This document shows, one piece after another, positions 51,053 through 60,707 of a stretch of 64,000 nt of DNA. Under the pieces are notes generated by a model. The model was not told the origin of the DNA. It did not search any database and saw only the letters and a list, made by a program, of their open reading frames with translations. The DNA is from Gordonia hankookensis (GTDB lineage: Bacteria > Actinomycetota > Actinomycetes > Mycobacteriales > Mycobacteriaceae), in contig NZ_JACWMS010000001.1 of NCBI RefSeq assembly GCF_014673215.1, positions 434,001-498,000 of the forward strand, given 5' to 3'. Both the position numbers and the translations under genes were made by a program. The stretch's first letter is position 1; the number at the start of each line of letters is the position of its first letter.

Positions 51053-52096
51053 TCAGGAGGCCATCTCCGCGGTGTCGGTCTCGACCGGCCGGATGGTGTT
51101 CATCGGCGGCCGATCCGCCAGGTAGACCTCGGTGGTGTGCGGGGTGAACGACCCGTCCGGCTCGGCGGTGAACTGCGTGAGCCCGATCTCGGAGTCCTCG
51201 ATGCCACACCGTCGCATCAGGGTGCCGACGATCTGCCTGCTCATCACGCCCAGTTCGATCAGCGGCCGGTTCCGGTGCGTCCGAACCCCGAGATTGACCT
51301 GCCCGATGCCCTCGAGGCCGTACCGGTCGAAGGTGTCGATCAGCAGACCGATCTCGACGCCGTAGCCCGGCGCGAACGGTACCGACGAGAGCAGTTCGCG
51401 CGTTCCGGCGTACTCGCCGCCCAGGGGCTGCAGGATGCCGGTCAGATCCGGTCGCTGCGAAGCCAGCAGGGGACGTGCGACGAGCTCGGTGACGCGCCCA
51501 CCGCCGTTGGCATCGTGCTGGCCACCGGTGCGCAGCGGACGCCGGTAGTAGCCCTTCACGAGTTGGATGCGGGGATCGATCAGGAGCGGCCCGAGCATCT
51601 TGGGTACGAACATCGGATCCGGATCGATCAGGTCGGAGTCGACGAATGCGATGATGTCGCCCGTGGCGACCGCAATCGACCGCCAGAGCACCTCTCCCTT
51701 GCCCTTCACCGGTTCGAGTTCCGGCACGGCCTGTTCACGTCCGATCACGGTGGCACCGGCGGCCCGCGCCCGCTCCTCGGTGGCGTCGGTCGACCCCGAG
51801 TCGAGCACGATCAGCTCGTCGACCAGCGTCCCGCACAGCGGCCGGATCGAGGCGATCACATCGGCGACCGTCTCCTCCTCGTTGAGCGCAGGCAGCACGA
51901 CCGAGACGGTGCGACCGTCCTTGGCCGCGACGAGTTCGTCGAGCGTCCATTCCGGCCGTTCCCACGTGTTGGTCGCCGCCCACCGCTGCTTGGTGCCGAG
52001 GGTGTCTGCAGGTGTCGGCCAGATGTTGGTCTTGTTGCGGCTGTTGGTGACGGTCGCCTTGCGACGCGTCTGGGCACGTCGTCCCTGTTCGGTCAT
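51053..52096 (-). CDS. gpgS: Glucosyl-3-phosphoglycerate synthase
   Basis: A 347-residue GT81 enzyme that makes glucosyl-3-phosphoglycerate, the first committed precursor of MGLP. Conserved features are TVSVVLPALNEEETVADVI near residue 64, IVLDSGSTDATEERA near 96, the metal-binding AFVDSDLIDPDP near 149 and GGEYAGTRELL near 226. The ATG overlaps the folP2 stop (4 bp), as in Rv1207-Rv1208. The N-terminal 35 residues are basic and variable. Confidence 0.93.
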   Translation of the reverse strand: MTEQGRRAQTRRKATVTNSRNKTNIWPTPADTLGTKQRWAATNTWERPEWTLDELVAAKDGRTVSVVLPALNEEETVADVIASIRPLCGTLVDELIVLDSGSTDATEERARAAGATVIGREQAVPELEPVKGKGEVLWRSIAVATGDIIAFVDSDLIDPDPMFVPKMLGPLLIDPRIQLVKGYYRRPLRTGGQHDANGGGRVTELVARPLLASQRPDLTGILQPLGGEYAGTRELLSSVPFAPGYGVEIGLLIDTFDRYGLEGIGQVNLGVRTHRNRPLIELGVMSRQIVGTLMRRCGIEDSEIGLTQFTAEPDGSFTPHTTEVYLADRPPMNTIRPVETDTAEMAS

Positions 52097-52956
52097 GCGA
52101 GTCCCCTGACTGTTCGGGCGGGCGGTCGTGACCCCGCGATGGCAGCGACCATGTCGACCACGCGACGAGTGGCGGCGACCTCATGCACACGAAAGATCCG
52201 AGCGCCTGCGGCGGCACTCAGGGCTGTCGCGGCCAGAGTTCCCTCCAACCGTTCGTCGAGATCCACACCCAGAGTCTCCCCCACGAAATCCTTGTTGCTC
52301 AGTGCCATAAGCACTGGCCAGCCGGTATTAACAAGATCGTTTACCTGGCGTAACAAGGCAAGCCCGTGGTGGGTGTTCTTGCCAAAATCATGTGTCGGGT
52401 CGATCACGATCGAGTCACGGGCAACCCCCGCATCGACAGCCCGTTGCGCCCCCGCCGTGACGTCGGCGACCACATCGGCGACCACATCCGCATAGGCGAC
52501 CCGGTGCGGACGGGTCCGAACCGTCGCCCCGCCGGTGTGCGAGCAGACGATCCCGGCGCCGCATGCGGCGGCGACCTTGACCAGATCCGGGTCGGCTCCG
52601 GCCCAGGTGTCGTTGATCAGATCGGCGCCTGCCGCACATGCACGCTCGGCGACCTCACTGCGCCAGGTGTCGACGCTGATGAGGACATCGGGGTGGCGAT
52701 CACGGACCCACGCGATCATCGGGACCACGCGATCGGTCTCGGTGGCCGCGTCCACCTCGACGCCCGGTCCGGCCTTCACCCCGCCGATGTCGACGATGTC
52801 CGCACCTTCGGCCACCACCTGATCGATGCGGGCCTGAGCGGCGGAGTCCGCGAAACTCGCACCCTTGTCGTAGAAGGAGTCCGGCGTCCGGTTGACGATG
52901 GCCATCACGAGCGCGCGGTCGGTCGCGACGGGTTTTCCGCACAACGTCGGGAGCAT
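52093..52956 (-). CDS. folP2: Dihydropteroate-synthase homologue FolP2
   Basis: A 287-residue TIM-barrel pterin-binding protein: ALVMAIVNRTPDSFYDKGASF near residue 15, ADIVDIGGVKAGPG near 51, and LISVDTWRSEVAERACAAGADLINDTW. In mycobacteria FolP2 (Rv1207) is the paralogue of true DHPS and its own activity is unclear. The ATG at 52956 is used. The 44-bp tandem array starts 31 bp upstream. It is co-transcribed with gpgS. Confidence 0.9.
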   Translation of the reverse strand: MLPTLCGKPVATDRALVMAIVNRTPDSFYDKGASFADSAAQARIDQVVAEGADIVDIGGVKAGPGVEVDAATETDRVVPMIAWVRDRHPDVLISVDTWRSEVAERACAAGADLINDTWAGADPDLVKVAAACGAGIVCSHTGGATVRTRPHRVAYADVVADVVADVTAGAQRAVDAGVARDSIVIDPTHDFGKNTHHGLALLRQVNDLVNTGWPVLMALSNKDFVGETLGVDLDERLEGTLAATALSAAAGARIFRVHEVAATRRVVDMVAAIAGSRPPARTVRGLA

Positions 52957-52986
52957 GGCACCAGCGTAACGAGTGGTCTCGATACG

Positions 52987-53162
52987 GCTCCTCGCTACGC
53001 TCGTCACCTACTCGACCAGCGCAAACCCCGGCTCCTCGCTACGCTCGTCACCTACTCGACCAGCGCAAACCCCGGCTCCTCGCTACGCTCGTCACCTACT
53101 CGACCAGCACAACCCACAGCTCCTCGCTACGCTCGTCACCTACTCGACCAGCACAGCCCACT
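52987..53162. repeat. 44-bp tandem repeat, four units
   Basis: Units begin at 52987, 53031, 53075 and 53119 with GCTCCTCGCTACGCTCGTC and contain CACCTACTCGACCAGC. Units 1 and 2 are nearly identical; units 3 and 4 drift in the last ten bases. The array lies in the 238 bp between fadD6 and folP2, which point the same way. A TCTCGATACG segment at 52978-52987 links the unit to the 60-bp element at 28145. Confidence 0.88.
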
Positions 53163-53194
53163 CGACCAGGGTGATGCCACGAGAGAGTCGGTGC

Positions 53195-54973
53195 TCAGCC
53201 CTTGGGCACCTTCGCCGCTGCGACATCCGACGGGTAGTCGTCGTAGAAGTCGACGTATCCCTTGTCCCGGCCGGCGAGCACGTAGAGGCCGTCGTCGCCG
53301 ACCTTGGTGAAGCCCTCTTCGCGCAGTTCCACCTTGCGATTCTTGAAAGTGGAGGTCTGCTCGAAGTCGTCGACGACCCGGATGAAGAGCGGCACCGCGT
53401 ATGCGGGCAGATGATCGTAGAGGTGGGCGGCCAGTTTGCCGGGGTCGAGGTCGGAGCCGTCGCGGACCTTGATCGCACCCATACCGGCACGACCGTCGGT
53501 CTTCTCGATCTCGACGCCGTACACCACCGACTGGGCGATCGACGGGAAGGAGTCGAGCGCCGCCTCGACCTCGGTGGTCGCGACGTTCTCGCCCTTCCAT
53601 CGGAACGTGTCACCGAGACGGTCGACGAACGCGATGTGGGCGAAGCCCTGATCGCGCACGAGATCGCCCGAGTTGAAGTACGAGTCGCCCTTCTTGAACG
53701 CGTCGCGGATCACCTTCTTCTCGGTGGCCTCGGGGTCGGTGTATCCGTCGAGGGGCACGCGTTCGCTGATCTCGGCAACCAGCAGACCGGTGCCCCCTTT
53801 GCCGACCTCGCTGAGGTGACCCTGCGCGTCGCGCTTGGGTTCGCCGTGGTCGTCGTACTCGACGATCTTGTACGGCAGCGGGCAGAAACCTGCGGTGCGC
53901 TTGACGCTGAAGGCGTTCACGAAGGCGAGATTGAGCTCGCTGGCGCCATAGAACTCGACGATCCGATCGATCCCGAATCGCTCGGCGAACTCGTCCCAGA
54001 TCTCGGGCCGCATCCCGTTGCCGATGATCACCCTGACCGCGTGCTTGCGGTCGGTGGGCTTCTCGGGCTGGGCCAGGAGGTAGCGGCACAGCTCGCCGAT
54101 GTAGCAGAAGGCCGTGGCCCGGTTGAGGATCACGTCATCCCAGAACTTGGATGCCGAGAACGACTTCCCGATCGCGATGCACGCACCCGAGGCCAGCACC
54201 GATCCGAGGGATACCGACAGGGCGTTGTTGTGGTAGAGCGGCAACGGCACGTACATGGTGTCGCTGTGCTTCAGCCGAACCGCGAGACCGCCGATGCCGG
54301 ACAGGTTCGCCAGCCATCTGTTGTGGCTCATCACGCTGGCCTTGGGCATCCCGGTGGTGCCCGAGGTGAAGATGTAGAACGCCTTGGTCGACGCGGGCAG
54401 GGTCGCGGTCACCGACGGATTGTTCTCCGACCGGCCCTCTGCCGCCGCCTCGAAAGCAGCGAAATCGAAGACACGCGGCGGTCGCCCCTCGGCCGGGATC
54501 GACTCGAACGCCTCGGCACAGTCGGGGTCATGCACCAGCACCTTCGCATCGAGCAGGGCGACGCTGTGCGCCATGACCTTTCCGCGCTGGTTGTAGTTCA
54601 GCATCCCCGCGACCGCGCCGAGTTTCACCGTCGCGAGCATGACCATCAGGTCGGTCGGTGAGTTCTTGGCGAGGATGGCCACGACGTCACCGCAGCCAAC
54701 CCCACTCTCGGCGAGCACCCCCGCGTACCGGTTGACCCGCCGGTTCACCTCGCCGTAGGTCATCGACCGACCCTGGAAGCGGATGAAGGGACGATCCGGG
54801 TGGGTGTGCGCGTGATTCTGGAATATCGAGCCGATGGTGCGCTTGGCCTCCGGCGGCCGACGGATGAGCCCCGGCACGTGTTTGAGCATGCCGGGGGCCT
54901 GCGGTGCCATTTTCACGACGCCGCGGATCAGATCGGTGAAACCGACTGCGGTGTGCGTATCACTGCTCGACAT
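53195..54973 (-). CDS. fadD6: Long-chain acyl-CoA synthetase FadD6-like
   Basis: A 592-residue ANL-superfamily enzyme. ATP motifs are YIFTSGTTGMPKASVMSHNR near residue 213, EFYGASELNLAF near 346, and NSGDLVRDQGFAHIAFVDR with GDTFRWKGENVATTEVE before the C-terminal swing domain. It forms acyl-CoA or transports very-long-chain fatty acids (FATP-like). The ATG at 54973 is used; 55030 would add 19 basic residues. The gene order with folP2 and the LOG genes equals Rv1205-Rv1207. Confidence 0.92.
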   Translation of the reverse strand: MSSSDTHTAVGFTDLIRGVVKMAPQAPGMLKHVPGLIRRPPEAKRTIGSIFQNHAHTHPDRPFIRFQGRSMTYGEVNRRVNRYAGVLAESGVGCGDVVAILAKNSPTDLMVMLATVKLGAVAGMLNYNQRGKVMAHSVALLDAKVLVHDPDCAEAFESIPAEGRPPRVFDFAAFEAAAEGRSENNPSVTATLPASTKAFYIFTSGTTGMPKASVMSHNRWLANLSGIGGLAVRLKHSDTMYVPLPLYHNNALSVSLGSVLASGACIAIGKSFSASKFWDDVILNRATAFCYIGELCRYLLAQPEKPTDRKHAVRVIIGNGMRPEIWDEFAERFGIDRIVEFYGASELNLAFVNAFSVKRTAGFCPLPYKIVEYDDHGEPKRDAQGHLSEVGKGGTGLLVAEISERVPLDGYTDPEATEKKVIRDAFKKGDSYFNSGDLVRDQGFAHIAFVDRLGDTFRWKGENVATTEVEAALDSFPSIAQSVVYGVEIEKTDGRAGMGAIKVRDGSDLDPGKLAAHLYDHLPAYAVPLFIRVVDDFEQTSTFKNRKVELREEGFTKVGDDGLYVLAGRDKGYVDFYDDYPSDVAAAKVPKG

Positions 54974-55057
54974 CAGTTGTGTACTCCGCTTCCTCGTGCG
55001 CTTGGGCGTCAGCCGGGCCGGGTTCGACAACGATCGTTGTCGAACATCTCGCCTACC

Positions 55058-55594
55058 TTACCGAGCAGTAGCAAACCGGATGGCCATCGGCACCGATTCG
55101 GCGACGAGTAGCCGGTCGAGGGCGTTCCGGGAGACGAATCCCTGCCCGCGAAGGTCGCTCAACCACCCGAGCAGCGGTGCATAGAACTCGAACGGGTCGA
55201 GGAGCACCACCGGCTTGTCGTGCATGCCGAGATACCCGGCAGTCCACGTCTCGAACAACTCCTCGAGGGTGCCGATGCCGCCCGGGAGGGTGATGAAGCC
55301 GTCCGCGCGATCGTCCATCAGGCGCTTTCGCTCGCGCATCGTCTCGGTGACCACGAGTTCATCGGCGCCGAGATCGGCGACCTCACGTTCCATCAGCGCG
55401 CGCGGGATGATCCCGACGGTGGTCCCACCCGCCGCTCTCGCCGACTCGGCGAGCGCGCCCATCATGGAGATGTTGCCGCCGCCGGACACCACCGTGTGAC
55501 CCGCGGTGGCCAGCGCGGCGCCGAGATCGGCCGCGAGATCGAGGAAACGCTGCTCGACCGGACCCGATGCGCAGTAGACGCAGATCGCGCTCAT
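55058..55594 (-). CDS. LOG-family phosphoribohydrolase (Rv1205-like)
   Basis: A 178-residue Rossmann protein. VSGGGNISMMGALAESA near residue 36 and ERKRLMDDRADGFITLPGGIGTLEEL, with the PGGxGTxxE catalytic motif, identify a LOG cytokinin-riboside monophosphate phosphoribohydrolase. Rv1205 of M. tuberculosis makes cytokinins. Its ATG overlaps the stop of an upstream LOG paralogue by 4 bp. Confidence 0.88.
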   Translation of the reverse strand: MSAICVYCASGPVEQRFLDLAADLGAALATAGHTVVSGGGNISMMGALAESARAAGGTTVGIIPRALMEREVADLGADELVVTETMRERKRLMDDRADGFITLPGGIGTLEELFETWTAGYLGMHDKPVVLLDPFEFYAPLLGWLSDLRGQGFVSRNALDRLLVAESVPMAIRFATAR

Positions 55595-56421
55595 CGACCA
55601 CCACGTCCGGCCGCAGCCGCCCCGATGATGTCGACCGCCTCGGAGGGCTCGTCGACGAGATGCAGCAGGTCGAGATCGTCGGGCGAGATCATCCCCTTGG
55701 TCAACAGCACCTCACGCATCCAGCCCACGAGGCCGGACCAGTGATCACGGCCGATCAGCACGATCGGGAATCGGACGACCTTCTTCGTCTGCACGAGCGT
55801 CAGGGCCTCGAAGAGCTCGTCGAGGGTGCCGAATCCGCCCGGCAGACAGACGAAGGCCTGCGCGTATTTCACGAACATCGTCTTGCGCACGAAGAAGTAG
55901 CGGAAGTTCATACCGACGTCGACCCACTCGTTGAGGTGTTGCTCGAACGGCAATTCGATGTTGAGACCGATCGATTGGGCCCCGGCGTCCCAGGCTCCCC
56001 GGTTGGCGGCCTCCATCGCGCCCGGGCCGCCGCCGGTGATCACCGCATACCCGGCCTCCCCCAGCGCCCGGCCGAGCCGCACGGCGAGATCGAAGTCGTC
56101 GGAGCCGGGGACCAGGCGCGCGGACCCGAACACGGTGACCGCCTCGGCGACCTCACTCAACGCATCGAAACCCGCGACGAACTCCGACTGGATGCGCAGC
56201 ACCCGCCACGAATCCCGCATGGTCCGCTCGGCGCGCAGATCCGCATCACGCGGATCGACCCATTCCAGGAGCCGGCGGTCGGTGGTCTTGCTCGGTTCGC
56301 CCTGTTCACGCCGGACACGCACCGGTCCGACATAGCAGGTCTCGAGATCGCCGGGGGACGGCGCGTCGCCGGACCGGGGACGGCCCGGTTCGTCGGAGGG
56401 ATCAGCGGATGACATGGTCAT
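55591..56421 (-). CDS. Second LOG-family (TIGR00730) protein
   Basis: A 276-residue protein with the same nucleotide-phosphoribohydrolase core (VITGGGPGAMEAANRGAWDAG near 131; FVCLPGGFGTLDELFEALT near 194) but a 100-residue N-terminal extension that is Pro/Asp/Arg rich and then helical. RYFFVRKTMFVKYAQ supplies the conserved Arg-Lys. The ATG at 56421 is used; MSSAD at 56415 is two codons in. It overlaps the smaller LOG gene by 4 bp and lies 11 bp after dapE. Confidence 0.87.
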   Translation of the reverse strand: MTMSSADPSDEPGRPRSGDAPSPGDLETCYVGPVRVRREQGEPSKTTDRRLLEWVDPRDADLRAERTMRDSWRVLRIQSEFVAGFDALSEVAEAVTVFGSARLVPGSDDFDLAVRLGRALGEAGYAVITGGGPGAMEAANRGAWDAGAQSIGLNIELPFEQHLNEWVDVGMNFRYFFVRKTMFVKYAQAFVCLPGGFGTLDELFEALTLVQTKKVVRFPIVLIGRDHWSGLVGWMREVLLTKGMISPDDLDLLHLVDEPSEAVDIIGAAAAGRGGR

Positions 56422-56432
56422 CACGCTAATGG

Positions 56433-57536
56433 CTACCCGGACAGGAACGCACGCAGGAGATCGGCGACCTGACCGATCTGACCCACCGGCACCCGTTCGT
56501 CGACCCGATGAGCCAGATTCGGGTCGCCGGGCCCGAGATTCACCGCGGGCACGCCGAGCGCCGAGAACCGGGAGACATCGGTCCACCCGTACTTTGCCCG
56601 GAACCTGCCGTCGGCAGCCGCAACCAACGCTGCGGCCGCGGGATTCGACAGCCCGGGCAACGCCCCGGCCGCCGAGTCCGTGACCTCGAAACCCAGTTCG
56701 CCGTCGGTGAGTTCGGCCGCGAACACCTGCCGCACATGCTCGGTGGCCTGCTCGGCACTGCGGTCGGGTGCGAAACGGAAGTTGACGTCGACGTACGCGT
56801 CGTCCGGCACGACATTGCCTGCGACGCCGCCGCCGATCCCGACGGCGGACAAGCCCTCCCGATACTCACAGCCATCGATGTCGACGGTTCTCGGGCGGTA
56901 GGCCGCCAGGGTGGTGAGCACTCCGCCGAGTTTGTGAATCGCGTTGTCGCCCATCCACGATCGGGCCGAATGCGCGCGCACACCGCGCGCCGAGAACCGC
57001 GCCCGCATGGTGCCCTGGCAGCCCGCCTCGATCAGTCCGGCGGTCGGCTCGCCGAGGATCGCGACATCACCGCGAAGCCATTCGGGCAATTCGCGCTCGA
57101 TCACACCGAGCCCGTTGTACTTCGCCGCGATCTCCTCGCAGTCGTAGAAGATCAGGGTGAGGTCGTGTGCAGGCGCGGTCATCGTCGCCGCGAGATGCAG
57201 GAAGACCGCGTCGCCGGATTTCATGTCGACCGTGCCGCATCCGTGCAGCACGTCACCCTCGGTCTCGTCGTCGGTGCGACGGTGTGGGAGATTGCCCGCC
57301 ACCGGCACCGTGTCGAGGTGACCGGCGAGGATCACGCGACTCGGCAGTCCTCGATCGGTACGCGCCAGGACTCGATTGCCGTGCCGGATGATCTCGAAAC
57401 CGCTTGTCTGGGCGCGGAGGGCAGATTCGACGGCGTCGGCCACGACCGTCTCGTTGCGGGATTCGCTCTCGATGTCGACGAGGGCGGCGGCGAGGTCGAC
57501 GGGATCGGCATGCAGGTCGAGGTCGGGCGTGGTCAC
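56433..57536 (-). CDS. dapE: Succinyl-diaminopimelate desuccinylase
   Basis: A 367-residue M20 zinc peptidase-like enzyme of lysine/peptidoglycan synthesis. Metal and catalytic residues appear in [10 protein letters not shown] near 85, [30 protein letters not shown] (Glu-Glu) near 128, and [13 protein letters not shown] (last His) near 345. The GTG at 57536 ([10 protein letters not shown]) is favoured; another GTG lies at 57560. It leads the run dapE, LOG2, LOG1 on this strand, while dapD is nearby on the other strand. Confidence 0.92.
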   Translation of the reverse strand: MTTPDLDLHADPVDLAAALVDIESESRNETVVADAVESALRAQTSGFEIIRHGNRVLARTDRGLPSRVILAGHLDTVPVAGNLPHRRTDDETEGDVLHGCGTVDMKSGDAVFLHLAATMTAPAHDLTLIFYDCEEIAAKYNGLGVIERELPEWLRGDVAILGEPTAGLIEAGCQGTMRARFSARGVRAHSARSWMGDNAIHKLGGVLTTLAAYRPRTVDIDGCEYREGLSAVGIGGGVAGNVVPDDAYVDVNFRFAPDRSAEQATEHVRQVFAAELTDGELGFEVTDSAAGALPGLSNPAAAALVAAADGRFRAKYGWTDVSRFSALGVPAVNLGPGDPNLAHRVDERVPVGQIGQVADLLRAFLSG

Positions 57537-57594
57537 CGGTTCACCGTAACGCGTGGCCACGCCGCCGCCGACGCTCGCGGGACCGCCGGCGCGG

Positions 57595-57945
57595 TCATTT
57601 CTGGTAGCGGGGCTCGTACAACTGGACGGTGAACCCGCCCGGAACCGCGAAATACGTCACGAGTCCGTAGCCGTGATCCTCGACCTCCTGGGTGAACTCG
57701 ACGCCGCGGCTCCTCAGTTCTGCGACCGTCTCCTCGATCCGGTCGCAGTAGAACGAGATGTCCGCAGTCCCCGACGGCGGGCTCGTGCCGTCGGTCGGGT
57801 GTACTCCCAGGTCCGCCTCCGGGGCATCGAAGATGAGCCAGCCGCCACCGGTATCGGTGGACGGCAACTGCAATTTGTCCTTGATGAAGTCACGAAGTGC
57901 CTGTTCTTCGGTCGAGTAGAACAGAGCGTGCATACCGCGGATCAT
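57595..57945 (-). CDS. VOC-family protein
   Basis: A 116-residue glyoxalase-fold protein: [21 protein letters not shown] near the start, [15 protein letters not shown] in the middle and [20 protein letters not shown], ending [20 protein letters not shown] site precedes the ATG at 57945. It lies 58 bp upstream of dapE but probably has its own promoter. Function unknown. Confidence 0.8.
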   Translation of the reverse strand: MIRGMHALFYSTEEQALRDFIKDKLQLPSTDTGGGWLIFDAPEADLGVHPTDGTSPPSGTADISFYCDRIEETVAELRSRGVEFTQEVEDHGYGLVTYFAVPGGFTVQLYEPRYQK

Positions 57946-58145
57946 CGGGTCCTCCACATCGGAGTCGTCGTCAGGTGTGCGTGAGCTGAACCTACCCGCT
58001 CGCCGGGCGGCGACCGGTGCATCGGCCGAACCCATCGATCGCGGTCGATCCCCGCATCGTCCGCCCGAATGACAAACGTCCGCTCGACACCGTCGGCTCC
58101 GACTCCGCGACCTATTCTCGTTCCGTTCCCCAGGGAAGGACACCC

Positions 58146-58433
58146 ATGATCATCTTCGGCGGACGACAGACCTCGGCACTGCTGGCGGTCCTGTATTTCC
58201 ACTGTGCGTTCTGTCGAGCACATGCCGCGCAACGCCTGTTCCGCACCAGGACATGGTTCACCCTGTTCTTCCTGCCGATCTTCCCGATGGGCCACGGCGC
58301 CTACTCCATCCACTGCGCATACTGCGGCAACGCCTGCGGGGTATCCCGGGAGAACGCAGACCGCTTCGTCGCCGACGCCCACGCACAGCCGCAGATGGCC
58401 GGTCCCGTGCCGTCTGCGCAGACGCAGCACTGA
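58146..58433 (+). CDS. Zinc-ribbon domain protein
   Basis: A 95-residue protein. Two CxxC knuckles (YFHCAFCRAHAAQRL and IHCAYCGNACG) flank a hydrophobic segment, FTLFFLPIFPMGHGAYS, the pattern of the zinc-ribbon_15 family found near the membrane. GGAAGGA precedes the ATG at 58146. Function unknown; neighbours are VOC proteins. Confidence 0.78.
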   Translation: MIIFGGRQTSALLAVLYFHCAFCRAHAAQRLFRTRTWFTLFFLPIFPMGHGAYSIHCAYCGNACGVSRENADRFVADAHAQPQMAGPVPSAQTQH

Positions 58434-58548
58434 TCGGAAAGACATCGAGCGGAACGACACCGAACGCACAGACACTGACCGCAAAGTCACCGCCGAGCTG
58501 TCCGAAACGTTCAAGACCGGACGCTGTGGGCGCAGTACCGTCGGCGAC

Positions 58549-58956
58549 ATGACCTCCGACAAGCCAGCACCTCCGACATTGAACGCCCTGTCGATCGTGA
58601 CCGCAGACATGTCCGCCGCGCTCGCCTTCTACCGGCTCTGCGGCCTGGACATCGCCGCAGGCGCCGAGCAGGAGCCGCATGCCGAGGCAACGGCCGGCAG
58701 CGTTCGCATCCTGTTCGACACCCGTGAGGTGGTCGAATCCTTCACCCCGCAGTGGAGTGAGCCCTCCGGAGGCCACCGGATGGCGCTCGCCTTCGAGTGC
58801 GCGTCACCCGATCAGGTCGACTCCCAGTACGCGCGCCTCATCGAGGCAGGCCACGTGTCTCAGCGTGAGCCGTTCGACGCGTTCTGGGGTCAGCGGTACG
58901 CGGTGGTACTCGATCCCGACGGCAACCCCGTCGATTTCTATTGCCCGCTGGCCTGA
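58549..58956 (+). CDS. VOC-family protein paired with an AraC regulator
   Basis: A 135-residue VOC protein: [36 protein letters not shown] and [19 protein letters not shown]. The His/Glu metal ligands are not all evident, so an enzymatic or a ligand-binding role is open. It converges on the AraC-type gene with 1 bp between the ends, an arrangement common for VOC/AraC pairs. Confidence 0.78.
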   Translation: MTSDKPAPPTLNALSIVTADMSAALAFYRLCGLDIAAGAEQEPHAEATAGSVRILFDTREVVESFTPQWSEPSGGHRMALAFECASPDQVDSQYARLIEAGHVSQREPFDAFWGQRYAVVLDPDGNPVDFYCPLA

Positions 58957-58957
58957 G

Positions 58958-59659
58958 TCACGCACGCACGCCGGAGGCGCGCAGAAACGCCGACGGGCCC
59001 TGTCCGGTCAGTTCGACGAACTCCCGATGCATGTGCGACTCGTCGGCGTACCCGTGCCCGTACGCCGACGCCGTCAGATCCCGGCCGTCGGCCAGGTCGC
59101 CGAGAGCGGCACGCATCCGGAGGATGCGCTGCAACGTCTTCGGCCCGTATCCGTAGAACCTCGACGAGTGCCGATGAAACGTACGGACGGTCATCCCGAA
59201 TCGTTCCGCGCACTCACCGACCCGGACGCCTGCGGCGAGATCGGCGGCGGCCGGTGCGAGCCAGGCCGGGGGATCCCAGGTCCTGGTGCGCGCGATGTCG
59301 TCGAGCACCGCCGCGGGATCGTCGGCCTCGGACAGTCGCGTACACCAGCGGTCGGCCTCGGTCTCCGACCAGAGGTCGGCGAGGTCGACGCGTCGGTCAC
59401 GGAGTCGCTCGGCCGGATGGCCCAGCACGCCGGGCGCCACACCCGGTGGCAGGCGCAGACCCACCATCGATTCCGCACTGTGCGCGCGGTGGCGGTACGG
59501 ACCGGTGTCCGGTCCGGCCACCAGCACCCGCCGTCCGGTCCAGATGAGGTCCATGCAGCCGTCTGGCAGGATCGTCGACTCCCCGGCCGGGTGCTGCGCA
59601 CGCCACACCGTCCCGGCGAGCGGACCCGCCCGCCTGCCTGCGGTCATCGAGGCGGTCAC
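58958..59659 (-). CDS. AraC-family helix-turn-helix regulator
   Basis: A 233-residue regulator. The N-terminal half has [22 protein letters not shown], the DUF6597-like sensing region. The C-terminal AraC domain covers about 140-230 ([25 protein letters not shown] and [18 protein letters not shown]). It lacks a DJ-1 domain. It diverges from dapD by 39 bp. Target genes unknown. Confidence 0.83.
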   Translation of the reverse strand: MTASMTAGRRAGPLAGTVWRAQHPAGESTILPDGCMDLIWTGRRVLVAGPDTGPYRHRAHSAESMVGLRLPPGVAPGVLGHPAERLRDRRVDLADLWSETEADRWCTRLSEADDPAAVLDDIARTRTWDPPAWLAPAAADLAAGVRVGECAERFGMTVRTFHRHSSRFYGYGPKTLQRILRMRAALGDLADGRDLTASAYGHGYADESHMHREFVELTGQGPSAFLRASGVRA

Positions 59660-59684
59660 GAATCCGAGTATTCCCCCATCCCGG

Positions 59685-59690
59685 TAGGCT
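59685..59690 (+). promoter_or_regulatory. -10 element of a leaderless dapD transcript
   Basis: TAGGCT lies 8 nt before the GTG at 59699. Confidence 0.45.
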
Positions 59691-59698
59691 GTCGTCCC

Positions 59699-60664
59699 GT
59701 GACGACGAATGGCGCTTACGCAACCGGCATTGCCACCGTGACCAACGGCGGATCCGCTGACCCGGGAGTGGTCCTCGACGTGTGGTTCCCCGAACCGGAA
59801 CTCGACAGCCCGGCGACGTCGGACACCGTCGTCCTCGACGGCGACGACGTCCCCTCCGCGCTTCGCGATCTGGTCGGCACCGACAACTCCCGTGGCGTCA
59901 AGACCGTCGCCGTGCGCACCTCGATCACCGACCTCTCGTCGGCACCGGTCGACGCGTATGACGTGTACCTGCGGCTACATCTGCTCTCCCACCGGCTGGT
60001 GACGCCGCACGGCACGAACCTCGAGGGCATCTTCGGTCTCTTGAGCAACGTCGTGTGGACCAATTTCGGGCCCTGCCCCATCGAAGGTTTCGAGTCGACG
60101 CGCTCTCGCCTGCGCTCGCGCGGCCACGTCACCGTCTACAGCGTCGACAAGTTCCCGCGGATGGTCGACTACGTGCTGCCCGGCGGCGTGCGCATCGGTG
60201 ACGCAGATCGGGTCCGCCTGGGTGCCCACCTCGCGCCCGGCACCACCGTGATGCACGAGGGTTTCGTGAACTACAACGCCGGTACGCTCGGCTCCTCGAT
60301 GGTCGAAGGCCGGATCTCGGCAGGCGTGGTCGTCGGCGACGGCTCCGACATCGGCGGCGGCGCGTCCACCATGGGCACTCTGTCCGGTGGCGGCAAGGAG
60401 ATCATCGCGCTCGGCAAACGGTGCCTACTCGGTGCGAACTCCGGTTGCGGCATCCCACTCGGCGACGACTGCGTCGTCGAGGCCGGTCTCTACGTCACTG
60501 CCGGAACAAAGGTCACCGGACCGGACGGTTCATCGGTCAAGGCACGCGAACTCGCCGGGCAGTCGAATCTCCTGTTCCGCCGCAACAGCCTCACCGGCGC
60601 GGTCGAGGTGGTGCCGTGGAAGGGCGACGGAATCGCCCTCAACGAGGCCCTGCACAAGAACTGA
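59699..60664 (+). CDS. dapD: Tetrahydrodipicolinate N-succinyltransferase, actinobacterial DapD
   Basis: A 321-residue left-handed beta-helix enzyme that succinylates tetrahydrodipicolinate. The catalytic region is [22 protein letters not shown] near residue 182, with hexapeptide turns and [22 protein letters not shown]. The length agrees with the roughly 317-residue mycobacterial enzyme (Rv1201c). The start is a GTG at 59699, leaderless. It converges on dapC across a strong hairpin. Confidence 0.94.
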   Translation: MTTNGAYATGIATVTNGGSADPGVVLDVWFPEPELDSPATSDTVVLDGDDVPSALRDLVGTDNSRGVKTVAVRTSITDLSSAPVDAYDVYLRLHLLSHRLVTPHGTNLEGIFGLLSNVVWTNFGPCPIEGFESTRSRLRSRGHVTVYSVDKFPRMVDYVLPGGVRIGDADRVRLGAHLAPGTTVMHEGFVNYNAGTLGSSMVEGRISAGVVVGDGSDIGGGASTMGTLSGGGKEIIALGKRCLLGANSGCGIPLGDDCVVEAGLYVTAGTKVTGPDGSSVKARELAGQSNLLFRRNSLTGAVEVVPWKGDGIALNEALHKN

Positions 60665-60672
60665 CGTTCGGC

Positions 60673-60707
60673 ACGGCCTGATCCGACCGCTCGTCGGGTC
60701 AGGCCGT
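60673..60707. terminator. Bidirectional terminator between dapD and dapC
   Basis: A 15-bp stem with one mismatch (ACGGCCTGATCCGAC at 60673-60687 and GTCGGGTCAGGCCGT at 60693-60707) and a CGCTC loop. The dapC stop codon (60699-60701) lies in the right arm. Confidence 0.75.

Noticed and set aside
52973-54661. A 562-codon ORF opposite fadD6
   Set aside because: Begins inside the tandem repeats and mirrors fadD6.
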